Positions 51,104-61,898 of a stretch of 64,000 nucleotides of DNA are shown in pieces. The DNA is taken from positions 79,437 through 143,436 of the forward strand of contig CAMCMU010000006.1 of the NCBI GenBank assembly GCA_945876035.1, given 5' to 3'. Under the pieces are notes generated by a model. That model searched no databases, was not told the origin of the DNA, and saw only the letters and a program-made list of their open reading frames with translations. Each line of letters starts with the position of its first letter. Positions within the stretch are counted from its first letter, which is position 1. The position numbers were made by a program, and so were the translations under genes. This DNA comes from Schlesneria paludicola DSM 18645. Its GTDB lineage: Bacteria; Planctomycetota; Planctomycetia; Planctomycetales; Planctomycetaceae.

Positions 51104-52367
51104 GTTCATGAGCGATGAGATCGGCATAGATTTCGCGGCGACGAATGACTTTCACATCCGAACCGTCGACAAGAATCTCTGCAGCGCGGGGTCTTGAATT
51201 GTAGTTGCTGCTCATTGCCGTGCCATAGGCACCAGCGCTGAAGATCGCCATCAAATCGTCTCGGCGCATGGGGGGAAGGTAGCGATCTTTCGCAAAGTAG
51301 TCGCTGGATTCGCAGACCGGACCAACGACGTCTGTCTTTTCGCATCCAGCGATCTCTCCCTCAACAACGTCGGGCATTGCCACAGGGGAGCTGACTGGCC
51401 AGACGCGGTGGAATGAGTCGTACATAGCAGGACGAATCAAATCATTCATCGCACCATCTTGAATCACGAAAAGTTTGCCGCCCTCACGCTTGGTATAGAC
51501 GACGCGGCTGACGAGAACGCACGAATTACCGACAATAAATCGACCAGGTTCTAAAGCCAGTCGACACTTTGCGGCCTTAACTGCAGGGACGATCACTTTC
51601 GCATAGGCTTCGGCTGGCAAGCCCTCTTGACCTCGGTAACTAATGCCGAAGCCTCCGCCGAGATTGAGCCAATTGATTTCGTGACCGTCTCGCCGAAGCC
51701 CCTCAACAACCTCAATCGCTTTCTGTCCCGCGGCCTCGTAGGGATCGGTCGTCAAAATCGGCGAACCGAGGTGCATATGGATTCCCTGCAGTTTCAGTCG
51801 CTTGTCTCGCAGCACTTTGGCTGCCAACTCGCGAAACCGCTCGATATCCATACCAAACTTATTTCCCTTCTTGCCGGTCGTTGTTTTGGCATGGGTCTTT
51901 GCATCGATATCGGGATTGAGACGCAAGGCAACGGGACCGACCACGTTCATCGAACCAGCAACAGCGGCAATCGCATCGAGTTCCGCTTCGCTTTCGACGT
52001 CGAACATCAGGATATTGTTTTCCAGTGCGAATCGAATCTCCGCGTCCGTCTTGCCCACGCCTGCGAAGACCACCTTCGATGTGTCGCCCCCCGCAGCCTT
52101 GACGCGATACAGTTCGCCGCCCGACACCACGTCAAAGCTGATTCCCGCATCATGCATCACCCGGAGAATACCGAGAGTGGAATTGGCCTTGACCGAATAG
52201 CAGATGACCGGATCCACCTCCGCAAATGCGTTCTGTAGTTGCTGCAGTTGACCGAGCAAAAATGCCTTTGAATAAATCCACAGCGGGGTGCCGAACCGTT
52301 CCGCCAGATTCGCCACCGAAACATCTTCGCAGTAAAGGTCGCCATTGCGGTATTGAAACTGACTCAT
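51093..52367 (-). CDS. lysA: Diaminopimelate decarboxylase
   Basis: [64 protein letters not shown]...[13 protein letters not shown] 52367 preferred. Confidence 0.95.
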   Translation of the reverse strand: MSQFQYRNGDLYCEDVSVANLAERFGTPLWIYSKAFLLGQLQQLQNAFAEVDPVICYSVKANSTLGILRVMHDAGISFDVVSGGELYRVKAAGGDTSKVVFAGVGKTDAEIRFALENNILMFDVESEAELDAIAAVAGSMNVVGPVALRLNPDIDAKTHAKTTTGKKGNKFGMDIERFRELAAKVLRDKRLKLQGIHMHLGSPILTTDPYEAAGQKAIEVVEGLRRDGHEINWLNLGGGFGISYRGQEGLPAEAYAKVIVPAVKAAKCRLALEPGRFIVGNSCVLVSRVVYTKREGGKLFVIQDGAMNDLIRPAMYDSFHRVWPVSSPVAMPDVVEGEIAGCEKTDVVGPVCESSDYFAKDRYLPPMRRDDLMAIFSAGAYGTAMSSNYNSRPRAAEILVDGSDVKVIRRREIYADLIAHELQD

Positions 52368-52468
52368 GTTGATCCTTGTTGAGAAAATCCGACAACTTTC
52401 GAGAAAGGCTATTGCCTCCGTCTCGATACGCAGACACATTGGATCCACAGCGCACTGAAGACGGGGCC

Positions 52469-53491
52469 TCAACGATTCTCTGTTCTCGCGGCATGGCTCG
52501 CCAAAAGTTCGGCAATCTGGATCGCATTTGTTGCCGCCCCTTTACGAAGGTTGTCGCTGACACACCAGAACGTGAGGCCGTTCGGATGGGAAAGGTCTTG
52601 GCGGATCCGGCCGATAAAGACAAGATCACTGCCCGTACAGTCGCAGGGCATTGGATAGCCACCGTAGGCCTCTTCATCAATGACCTGGATGCCAGGAAAG
52701 GCAGAGAACAGTCTTTTCGCCTCCGGCACCGAAATCGGCCTTTCCGTTTCAACGAGAACCGTCTCGCTGTGACAGTTGACGACCGGCACCCGGACGCATG
52801 TTGGGCACACCCTAATCGAGGGATCACCCAGAATCTTCCGCGTTTCGTAGACCAACTTCATTTCTTCACTTGTATAGCCCTGCTCCTTAAATCCACCAAT
52901 TTGCGGGATGACGTTGAATGCGATCGGTGACTTGAACACCCGCTGTTCGTATGTCGACCCCTCGAGATGCGACCGTGTTGCATTGATCAGATCTTCCGTG
53001 CCCACCAATCCCGCGCCGCTGACCGCCTGATAGGTACTGACAACGACTCGGCGAACTCGTCCCGCGTCGTGTAGCGGCTTCAATGCCATCACAAGTTGTG
53101 TAGTGGAACAGTTAGGACTGGCGATGATGCCTCTGGCATTGATCGCGTCCTGAGGATTGATTTCAGGGATCACCAATGCCACATCTGGATGCATGCGGAA
53201 ATAGGCCGACTCGTCGATGACTTTACAACCGGCGGCGACGGCGGCAGGGAGGAACTCGGCGGACACCTCATCCGGCGTACTCGCAATCACCAGATCGACG
53301 CCGATGAAGGCAGCCGGTTCCAGTAACTCGACAGTATGCTCCCGTCCCGCGAAGACCAGTCGAGAACCAGCACTGCGAGCCGACGCAAGAAATTTGAACC
53401 TATTCGCAAGCCCCGGCTTTTGTTCGAGCAACTGCACCATGATGCGACCAACTGCTCCCGTCGCTCCCACCATCGCCATCGTTCCAAACAA
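52469..53491 (-). CDS. asd: Aspartate-semialdehyde dehydrogenase
   Basis: [21 protein letters not shown]...[40 protein letters not shown]; start TTG 53491 or ATG 53479. Confidence 0.94.
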   Translation of the reverse strand: MFGTMAMVGATGAVGRIMVQLLEQKPGLANRFKFLASARSAGSRLVFAGREHTVELLEPAAFIGVDLVIASTPDEVSAEFLPAAVAAGCKVIDESAYFRMHPDVALVIPEINPQDAINARGIIASPNCSTTQLVMALKPLHDAGRVRRVVVSTYQAVSGAGLVGTEDLINATRSHLEGSTYEQRVFKSPIAFNVIPQIGGFKEQGYTSEEMKLVYETRKILGDPSIRVCPTCVRVPVVNCHSETVLVETERPISVPEAKRLFSAFPGIQVIDEEAYGGYPMPCDCTGSDLVFIGRIRQDLSHPNGLTFWCVSDNLRKGAATNAIQIAELLASHAARTENR

Positions 53492-53767
53492 GTTGCACCT
53501 TCCCCTTGAAGCCCGTCGAGGAACCGACAGACATGTCGTTGATTACGACAGATTGTTTCCTTGACTCAAACACACCTGCGGAATGATAACGGCTGACTTC
53601 AAGGAGTCGCAACATCTGGGGGACGAATGATGAAAAAATGAAAACGGCCGAGCTACAGACCTGCGCAGGTCGCTGCTATCATCACGCCTCTATAAAAAAG
53701 GGGAAGGGACGATCGGCGTTCCGTCATTCGGATTTCAGACAGCTCTTTTCAGAATGCATATTTGGTC

Positions 53768-55093
53768 ATGAAGATTCTTGTGGTTGGTAACGGTGGTCGC
53801 GAGCACACTCTTGTTTGGAAGCTCAGACAGTCTTCCTCGGTCACAAATATTTTTTGTGCCCCCGGAAATGCCGGAACGGGATTGGAGGCAACAAACATCG
53901 ACATTGCAGCGACCGACATTCCCCGGCTGATCAAGTTCGCGATCGCAGAAAAGATTGATTTGACCGTGATCGGCCCTGAAGCCCCTCTGGTCGCGGGGAT
54001 TGTCGATGAGTTCCAAAAAGCCGGATTGCGGGTGTTTGGTCCGTCAAAAAAGGCCGCCATGCTGGAGGGCTCGAAGAAATTCGCCAAGGAAATCATGAAG
54101 AAGGCGAACATTCCCACGGCAGAATTCCGGGCCTTCCGAAAAGCGGATGAGGCCATCCGTTACATTGATGAAAAAGAGAATACCGATCGGTTTGTGATCA
54201 AGGCCGATGGATTGGCTGCCGGAAAGGGAGTTTTTGTCTGTTTGTCAAAGGACGAAGCGCGAGAGGCAATCCGACGCGTTCTGGTGCATCATGAATTCGG
54301 CAAAGCGGGTTCGGAAGTCGTGATTGAAGAGTTTTTGGTTGGAGAAGAAGCAAGCCTGCTTGCGTTTGTTGACGGCACGACAATCGTCCCCTTAGAGGCT
54401 GCACAGGACCACAAGTCGGCGTTTGATGGCGACAGTGGGCCTAATACCGGTGGAATGGGAGCCTACTCACCCACTCCGGTCATCACGACCGAACTGACGG
54501 ACTTGGTTGTTGAAAAAATATTGATTCCGATCGTTCATGAGATGCAGAAGGCCGGTCGGCGCTTTTGTGGGTGTTTATATGCGGGTCTGATGTTGACAAA
54601 TCAGGGGCCGAAGGTCCTCGAATTCAATGTCCGACTCGGTGACCCCGAGACCCAGGCAGTTCTCATGCGGCTGAAGTCTGATCTTGCCCACGTGTTGTTC
54701 GCTGCGGCCGACGGAAAACTTCACGAAATTGAGCCCCTCGAATGGGACCCTCGGTCGTCGGTTTGCGTCGTGATGGCTTCGGCAGGTTACCCGAGTGCCT
54801 ACGAGACCGGAAAGCCGTTACGGGGTCTCGATGCGGCAGCTCGCGTTCCCGATAGCAAGGTGTTCCACGCCGGAACGATCCAGCAGGGAGACCAGATCAT
54901 GAGTGATGGCGGCAGAGTCCTCGGGGTCACGGCTCTTGGTGACACTCTGGCGCACGCCAAATTGCGAGCCTATCAAGCAGTAAAATGCATTCGCTGGGAG
55001 GGCGCCTGGTGCCGCAAGGATATTTCCGACAAGGCCACCGGCCGGCAGGTACATCCCGCCATAGAAATTTCCACTGAGTCTGAGGTGTCTTGA
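53768..55093 (+). CDS. purD: Phosphoribosylamine--glycine ligase
   Basis: MKILVVGNGGREHTLVWKLRQS...DRFVIKADGLAAGKGVFVC...SAFDGDSGPNTGGMGAYSPTPV. Confidence 0.96.
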   Translation: MKILVVGNGGREHTLVWKLRQSSSVTNIFCAPGNAGTGLEATNIDIAATDIPRLIKFAIAEKIDLTVIGPEAPLVAGIVDEFQKAGLRVFGPSKKAAMLEGSKKFAKEIMKKANIPTAEFRAFRKADEAIRYIDEKENTDRFVIKADGLAAGKGVFVCLSKDEAREAIRRVLVHHEFGKAGSEVVIEEFLVGEEASLLAFVDGTTIVPLEAAQDHKSAFDGDSGPNTGGMGAYSPTPVITTELTDLVVEKILIPIVHEMQKAGRRFCGCLYAGLMLTNQGPKVLEFNVRLGDPETQAVLMRLKSDLAHVLFAAADGKLHEIEPLEWDPRSSVCVVMASAGYPSAYETGKPLRGLDAAARVPDSKVFHAGTIQQGDQIMSDGGRVLGVTALGDTLAHAKLRAYQAVKCIRWEGAWCRKDISDKATGRQVHPAIEISTESEVS

Positions 55094-55100
55094 TCTCGCC

Positions 55101-56195
55101 TCATTTAATTTTCAGGCTCGCGACCGCCAACAAGGCCAACAAGGCCGAGCCAATCCAAAATCGGACAACAATTTTTGTTTCCGAGTGGCCACGAAAAACA
55201 AAATGGTTATGCAGTGGACTACACGCGAGAATTCGTTTTCCTGTCAGACGGAAACTTGCCACTTGGAGAATCACGCTTAATGTCTCAATCACAAAAACAC
55301 CTCCCACAACGACCAGCAAGGCTTCCTGGCGAGTCACGAGTGCTCCGTAGCCCAGGAGTGCACCCGTCGGCAGAGAGCCGCAGTCCCCCATAAAGACGTC
55401 TGCAGGGTGGCAGTTGTACCATAGAAAACCAAGCACCGCTCCCACCATCGAGGCAAACAGCACTCCGAGTTCACCGGCCCCGACCATGTGTGGAATGGAC
55501 AGATATTCAGCCATCAGTCGATGCCCGCTGAGGTATGACAATACAGCGAAAGCCAAACCCGCGAAGACCAGGCAACCGCCCGCCAATCCGTCTAGCCCAT
55601 CGGTCAGGTTGACCCCATTCGAACTGCCGACCATGACCAAGGCTGCCCAAGCAACAAATACGGATCCCAGATAGAGTCCTCGGCGGCCAATCGGAAAGAT
55701 GAGCTCCAACCCCTGTTGCTGACTGGTCTGCACCAGATACAGCCACGACGCGATCGCGATCGCGAACAACATCTGTGCGGTAAATTTTTGCGATATTGAG
55801 AGACCACGCCTGCGGGTACTGACCTTGATCCAGTCGTCCATTGCTCCCAAGCATCCAAATCCACACACTACGAGCAGTGCCTGAATCACATAGCGATTTG
55901 ACAAATCCGCGCAACAGACGGCCGAGACCACGATCGCAGCGACAATGAATAACCCACCCATCGTCGGTGTATTACTCTTCGATGCGTGTAATTCATTCAA
56001 CCGAGCGGAAGCACTGTCGATCCGTTCCCGAAAACGGGAGTTGAGGAATCGAATCGCAAGCGGACCACAAAAGACGGAAATCACGAACGAAGTCAAAGCC
56101 GCCGTTGCGATCCGAGCGGTCAGAAAGACCGTCGAATCGCCTGTGGAAGCTCCGGCGAAGGTTGAACTGTACTGTTGAAGGATCCAAACAAGCAT
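55101..56195 (-). CDS. mraY: Phospho-N-acetylmuramoyl-pentapeptide-transferase
   Basis: SKSNTPTMGGLFIVAAIV...GAMDDWIKV...NGVNLTDGLDGLAGG...FMGDCGSLPTGALLG...HNHF. Confidence 0.95.
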   Translation of the reverse strand: MLVWILQQYSSTFAGASTGDSTVFLTARIATAALTSFVISVFCGPLAIRFLNSRFRERIDSASARLNELHASKSNTPTMGGLFIVAAIVVSAVCCADLSNRYVIQALLVVCGFGCLGAMDDWIKVSTRRRGLSISQKFTAQMLFAIAIASWLYLVQTSQQQGLELIFPIGRRGLYLGSVFVAWAALVMVGSSNGVNLTDGLDGLAGGCLVFAGLAFAVLSYLSGHRLMAEYLSIPHMVGAGELGVLFASMVGAVLGFLWYNCHPADVFMGDCGSLPTGALLGYGALVTRQEALLVVVGGVFVIETLSVILQVASFRLTGKRILACSPLHNHFVFRGHSETKIVVRFWIGSALLALLAVASLKIK

Positions 56196-56490
56196 CAGCG
56201 ACGGTCCACATTCCAGCACACGAATTAAATCTCAACTCTTGAACACTCTGGTTTTTTCCCTGCCTGACGAAATTCGGAATCGCTTTCGAATATCTTCGTG
56301 ATACACCGAGCTCAGGCCATGAGACCCCGCCGAAACGGTTGACCGATCATGTCGTCTTTCCATTGACAAAAGTAATGGAGGAGCGCCCTATCCGAATCAA
56401 CGCCTCTTCAGTGACACATTTTTCCTGTCACTTCCGTTTGACTTTGGTCTCATTTCTCGGTCGTCCGCGAAGTTTTTCTTGACATCAAAT

Positions 56491-56524
56491 CGAGTGCCGC
56501 AAGGCAAATACCTTGCGGCACTCG
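56491..56524. repeat. Perfect 14-bp inverted repeat hairpin, 6-nt loop, between murF and mraY
   Basis: CGAGTGCCGCAAGG-caaata-CCTTGCGGCACTCG. Confidence 0.9.
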
Positions 56525-56663
56525 GACGCAAATTCCGCCAATTTGATGACAATTGCGACTGACCCAGTAGCCGCCTCAACCATCAACCAAGCGATCGCAT
56601 CCGGCGCGACCCGGACCGCAGCGGATTCCCGCAAACCCGTCACTGGTGGCGGAATCGCGTTTT

Positions 56664-58085
56664 TCAAGCGCAATACCGTTGTCGACTCAAATCCCTGAAT
56701 GTTGATTCCAGAACGGCTCGCTCCTGAAGCCATTCCACAATTCGTTCCATGCGAGTCGCGCGCGATCCTTTGACGAGAATCACATCGCCCGCTTCGATCC
56801 AACAATCGAGCACCGCTTTTGCCGTCTCAATGTCATGTGTCGCGGCAATTCGACGAGAATCTAAGCCGCTACGTTCCGCACCGGCTGCGACATGCTCAGA
56901 GTATTCGCCGCAGGCGAGAAGAAACTCAATTCCTGCATGGGCAGCGAGTTCACCAATCCGCTCATGTTCCCTGACGGCCGTCGAGCCGAGTTCTTTCATA
57001 TCGCCCAAAACCAATATCCGCTGACCGCCCCTAGAAGTCTCAAATGTTTTTAACGTCTGGCAGGCCGCGGCGACCGATGGGGGATTCGCATTATAGGTAT
57101 CGTCAATGACAGTCCATGGACCGATGGACTTCAAAACACTGCGTCCTTCAATCGGTCGAAAATAGGATAGCCCCTGCTGAATGGATTGCGGACTGATCCC
57201 GATTTCACGAGCAATCGCGATCGCACACAGCGCATTGGTCAAATGATGGCGCCCACAAACGGGGATGTCGTAATCGCATCCGCCTGCTTGAAACTGAAGC
57301 CCTTGAACCGAGGTGTGAACATTAGAGGCACGAAGATGGTTGTCATCCCCCTCCCCAATGAAAATGACCGGACAGGGGGCACGGTCAGCCATTTGACGCA
57401 AAACAAAGTCGTCACCGGGAAGAATGGCAAGGCCGGTCGAAGGCAGCGATTCCAACAATTCCCCTTTGGTTCGAATGATCGCCTCGAGACAGCCAAAGCT
57501 TTCCATGTGAGCTGGACCTACCGCCGTCACCACACCGAATTCAGGCATCGCAAGTCCGGCCAATAGGCGAACATCACCGATGCGTGCAGCACCCATTTCT
57601 ACCACAGCGAATTCATGATGACGTTCGATTTCGATCAGGCTCAGAGGTAGACCGATCTGATTATTGAAGTTCTTCGAACTGCGAACTCCGTCAAATTCGG
57701 AGCTCAGGGCAGAATGGATCAAATCACGAGTTGTTGTTTTTCCGACGCTGCCAGTGACACCAATCACGAGCGCATCAAGGGTTCGCCGATACCAATTCGA
57801 AAAACGGCCGAGGGCCAACAGGGAATCATCAACAATCACTGTCGGCGAACCCGTCGTTTCGGGATTGGTTCGTTCGCTGACACAGCCGATAGCCCCTTGG
57901 GCGATGGCCTGATGAATAAAATCATGTCCGTCGAAGCGTTCGCCTTTCAACGCCCAAAACAGATCGCCAGATCGAACATCACGCGAGTCAATACAGACGC
58001 GTTTGATCGGAATTTCGGTGGAGAAAACCGAAAGCAGTTGACCTTCGGTGGCCCGTCTTAAGTCTTCAAAACAGACCTGTTCCAT
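56664..58085 (-). CDS. murF: UDP-N-acetylmuramoyl-tripeptide--D-alanyl-D-alanine ligase
   Basis: VCIDSRDVRSGDLFWALKGERFDGHDFIHQAIAQGA...VIGVTGSVGKTTTRDLI...VIDDTYNANPPSVAAACQTLK. Confidence 0.95.
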   Translation of the reverse strand: MEQVCFEDLRRATEGQLLSVFSTEIPIKRVCIDSRDVRSGDLFWALKGERFDGHDFIHQAIAQGAIGCVSERTNPETTGSPTVIVDDSLLALGRFSNWYRRTLDALVIGVTGSVGKTTTRDLIHSALSSEFDGVRSSKNFNNQIGLPLSLIEIERHHEFAVVEMGAARIGDVRLLAGLAMPEFGVVTAVGPAHMESFGCLEAIIRTKGELLESLPSTGLAILPGDDFVLRQMADRAPCPVIFIGEGDDNHLRASNVHTSVQGLQFQAGGCDYDIPVCGRHHLTNALCAIAIAREIGISPQSIQQGLSYFRPIEGRSVLKSIGPWTVIDDTYNANPPSVAAACQTLKTFETSRGGQRILVLGDMKELGSTAVREHERIGELAAHAGIEFLLACGEYSEHVAAGAERSGLDSRRIAATHDIETAKAVLDCWIEAGDVILVKGSRATRMERIVEWLQERAVLESTFRDLSRQRYCA

Positions 58086-58088
58086 GCC

Positions 58089-59609
58089 TCAAGCACTCGC
58101 GCGTCGTGGGTGGTGGTTAGACAACTGATGCCATCGTTCCGAAAGAATGTATCGCGCCACCTGACGATCATCGAACGCCACTCGCCGCGGTCCAACGATC
58201 TGCTCCGACTCGTGCCCCTTGCCCGCAATCAGAACGCTGTCGCCGCGCTCTGCAAGTTCGAGTACAGTCTGAATCGCCGCTGCGCGATCCGGCTCAATGA
58301 TCGGCGTGACATCATCGGCCGACATTCCGGCGAGAATTTCGTCAATGATCGCCTGTGGATCTTCACTCCGAGGATTATCACTCGTGACGACAACGAGATC
58401 GGCGAGCATGGCGGCCCGGCCCAGCAATGGTCGTTTGGTCCGATCCCGATCACCACCCGCTCCAAAGACACACAAAACGCGTCCTGGCGTAATACTTTTC
58501 AGGCTCTGGATGGCTCGTCTCAACGCGTCGTCGGTATGGGCATAATCCACAAAGACCTCAAAGGGCTGATCGCATTTAATCCGCTCCATCCTTCCAGGTA
58601 CGAAGTTGAATTGTTCGATACCATCAACAATTTCCTCGGGCGACAGGCCAAAATGAAACGCTGTCGCTGCGGCAGCCAGACAATTGGAAACATTGTGGCG
58701 GCCGACCAATCTTGTCGAACAATCCAGCGTCCGTCCATGGATTGAAAGTCGGAAACGAGTTCCTTCAAGAGATTCTTCTCGCACTTGAGCGGCCACGTCG
58801 GCAGTGGCACATTGGCCAAAGGAGGCAAAGTTGACGGCATCGTGAACATGGCTGCGGAGCAACCAGCTACCGGGATCATCCACATTCAATGCAATCAATC
58901 CGCCGGGACGCACGATTTCCAAGATGCGAGCCTTGGCCTTGTGATAGGACTCATAGTCGCCGTGATAGTCAAAATGGTCCTGTGTAATATTCGTGATGAC
59001 AGCAGCTTCAAGTTCTATTCCTGCCGCGCGACCTTGATGTAAGGCATGGCTGGAGAGTTCGATGGCTGCATGAGTCGTGCCCCGCGTCGGCATCCGCTGC
59101 AGCCACTTGGCCAGCGTACGAGACTCGGGAGTCGTCAGCCGAGCCGATTCCGTCACAAGACCGTCAGAGTACTCCACAGTTCCGAGGACACCACAGACGC
59201 GTCCCGCCCTTTGAAGCAAACTCCGAACCAGCCACGTCGTTGTCGTCTTGCCGTTTGTACCAGTCACTCCTGCAACATCGATCCACCGCGTTGGATCCCC
59301 CGCAAGTGCCTCACAGACCCGTGAAAATGCCGCTCGAACATCCGGCACGATACACTGAGGGATTGTTACCCCGATGCACGGCTTGTTAACCAGCAATCCA
59401 CTTGCACCGCGCGCCACAGCGTCCTCAATAAATTGAGTGCCGTCCAACCGCATACCGCTGACCACTGCAAACAAACTGTTCGGACAGACATCAACGCTAT
59501 TCTCGAACGCATCCGTCGCGCAAATATTGGCGCAGCCCACAAAACGTGCCTGCGGAAAAAGTCGCCGTAAGCTAACCGCCACGGGAAATGCCGAGCCTGT
59601 CGAAACCAC
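58089..59609 (-). CDS. murE: UDP-N-acetylmuramoyl-tripeptide synthetase
   Basis: DVAGVTGTNGKTTTTWLVRSLLQRAGRVCGVLGTVEY...FVDYAHTDDALRRAIQSLK...VVVTSDNPRSEDPQAIIDEI (DNPR motif). Confidence 0.95.
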   Translation of the reverse strand: MVSTGSAFPVAVSLRRLFPQARFVGCANICATDAFENSVDVCPNSLFAVVSGMRLDGTQFIEDAVARGASGLLVNKPCIGVTIPQCIVPDVRAAFSRVCEALAGDPTRWIDVAGVTGTNGKTTTTWLVRSLLQRAGRVCGVLGTVEYSDGLVTESARLTTPESRTLAKWLQRMPTRGTTHAAIELSSHALHQGRAAGIELEAAVITNITQDHFDYHGDYESYHKAKARILEIVRPGGLIALNVDDPGSWLLRSHVHDAVNFASFGQCATADVAAQVREESLEGTRFRLSIHGRTLDCSTRLVGRHNVSNCLAAAATAFHFGLSPEEIVDGIEQFNFVPGRMERIKCDQPFEVFVDYAHTDDALRRAIQSLKSITPGRVLCVFGAGGDRDRTKRPLLGRAAMLADLVVVTSDNPRSEDPQAIIDEILAGMSADDVTPIIEPDRAAAIQTVLELAERGDSVLIAGKGHESEQIVGPRRVAFDDRQVARYILSERWHQLSNHHPRRASA

Positions 59610-60392
59610 TGTGAACGCCTCCGTGCGTGTAAGCCCGAATTCCTTGCGGGCCTTCCCTGTGACAGACTTGTCGTTGATAACCGTGAAATGGTCAAGCCAA
59701 GCTTCCGTTTAACGAGAGCCAAGCGATACCGATCGCCGGGCGCAGAGTGCTCTGTTCGCCATCCGCTGAAGAACCATGTGATTGACCCTCTCGCGTTTCG
59801 ACGGACTTCGTAAAGAACGTCCGTTCTTCGATTACCCGTGGACGATTAGATTTGACGGGGAAGCCGGAGAAATCAACCTTAGGGAATCATCACTTACCGG
59901 TTGCGGAAGGGGGTCCGTATCGCGACAAAAAGATTCGACTCCAACGCCCGTGAAACGATTTAACGTTGTCGCCCGACCCGTAGCCGTTGTGGACAGAACA
60001 GGTTCGGTAAGGTGTCAGATCGTATGAACGCCGTACGCCATGACCGCCTCCGATGAATCACCCCTATTGACCGCCGTATCCGCGATCGTCAAAAACAATG
60101 GACTCGGCGATCCACTCAATTCAATGCCGACAACAGATTTCATCGATGCGCCTAGGTTTCTGTATTTCCTCGAAAACATGCCCGATCGAAAAAGGGTGAG
60201 GGACGGTCTACCCCAACTCTGTAATCGAGGCTTTTAGCACAGAAGACGGACGCGATGATATCGGGACAGTGCGACCGCTGGACGTCCGATCCCGAATCCG
60301 TGACATCGGATATGGCCCTCTAGATCGGCGTTTCAACTGACGATGACAGCGGCTTTCGTTAGGATTGTCGAATCCATTAGCTGTCTGTCCCA

Positions 60393-61145
60393 ATGCCGAG
60401 CCTAAATTCCATGCAGGTTCTTCCCGTCCTTGATGTTCTTAACGGTATCGTCGTTCGCGGTGTCGCAGGCCGTCGTGCTGAGTATCGGGCTCTACGCAGT
60501 CAACTGGTGGACGCAGTGGCTCCCCTAGAAGTTGCACGAGCACTCCGCCGGACATTCGGATTTCAGCGACTGTACGTTGCCGATTTGGACGGAATACAGC
60601 ATCAGCATCCCCACTGGACAACGTTTGAGAAGTTGATCAACGACGGGTTTCAGTTGCTTGTCGACGCTGGACTGAGCAGCGATGCGGATATCCGTCGATT
60701 GAAAGACATCGGTTGTGAAGTCGTTCTGGGAATGGAGAGCTCCAAAAATCCCGAGCACGTCGCTCGCCTCGCGGCGATCGGGGGCATGACGACATTCAGC
60801 CTAGACCTTTCCGGCGGAGAGTTAATGCTGGCCGCCGATGCCCACGGATGGTGCCATGATCCCCTGGCGGTCGCGAGACAAGTGATCCATTGCGGAATCT
60901 CACGACTCATTGTACTGGATCTGGCTGACGTCGGAATGGGTCGTGGCACCCGCACCCGTGCGCTGTGTTCGTCTCTTCTTGCGGAGTTTCCCGAGCTACA
61001 TCTCACGAGTGGTGGAGGTATTCGGGGCCTTGACGACCTGCGGCAGTGGCGGATTCTGGGGGCAGATCAGATACTTGTTGCTTCAGCACTTCATGACGGA
61101 AACTTAACACCGCAAGACATTTCAGAAGTGAGCGAATTGCGTTAA
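60393..61145 (+). CDS. HisA/HisF-family TIM-barrel protein (HisA paralogue-like)
   Basis: QVLPVLDVLNGIVVRGVAGRRAEYRAL...LYVADLDGIQ...DAGLSSDADIRRLKDIGCEVVLGMESSKNP...TSGGGIRGLDDLRQWRILGADQILVASALHDG. Confidence 0.85.
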   Translation: MPSLNSMQVLPVLDVLNGIVVRGVAGRRAEYRALRSQLVDAVAPLEVARALRRTFGFQRLYVADLDGIQHQHPHWTTFEKLINDGFQLLVDAGLSSDADIRRLKDIGCEVVLGMESSKNPEHVARLAAIGGMTTFSLDLSGGELMLAADAHGWCHDPLAVARQVIHCGISRLIVLDLADVGMGRGTRTRALCSSLLAEFPELHLTSGGGIRGLDDLRQWRILGADQILVASALHDGNLTPQDISEVSELR

Positions 61146-61898
61146 ATTCAAGAATAACTCCGGCCGCGAGCTCGGGGCGATGGCGACAGCAGGTCTTGCT
61201 TAGCAACAGAGCGTCCCATCCATTCGAAGAGGGGCTTTCACCGACAGTGTTCTGGTTTCAGAGCGATCTTTTCCGCCCAGCCTGATCCCGAGGAAGAACA
61301 AGCCGTGAGTTTGGATCTGACGAGTCACGCCGAAGGGGTTACTCAATGCGAGGGCTGTCTGGGCACTGAAGCTCCGTTGCCGTTGGTTATTCGAGAGAAT
61401 GAAAACCTACCCGCGAGTCAACACGGATTTGTGTTCTGCCTGAATGAACCACCCACGAGGACGTGACGATTCGGGCAGATTCCTTGGCAGACAAAGTCCG
61501 CTGCCGCGGTGTGATTGCCCAGCGAGGGAACGGCCCGCGTTGCTCGTTGCCGTACGTCCGGTCGAAGGCGCCGAGACTACGGCTGACGTGGACTTTTGAA
61601 ACGAGCAGCCTGTTAAGATCACAGATAAAGGGATCGCAAAACACGACAGCCTTAATGCATTCGACTCGGCGGGTGCCGCGTCCTGAGGCTTGCAACAGAC
61701 GACCAACACAACATTCCTAAACACCCGTTGCCTGTCTTGCAGACACCGCCTGTGCGGAAACGCTCCGGTCGTCGAGCCAAGTGGCATCGACATCTGGCCA
61801 CGGTACAAACTCCGCCCGGACATCTCGACTCGGGAACGGCCATTCGATGTCGGAGCTACCACGGGCGAATGATGAGTGAACGGCGTTCCTGACCGCCA

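Noticed and set aside
51627-52238. 203-aa plus-strand ORF over lysA
   Set aside because: Shadow frame of a confident LysA.
58110-58745. 211-aa plus-strand ORF over murE
   Set aside because: Shadow frame of a confident MurE.
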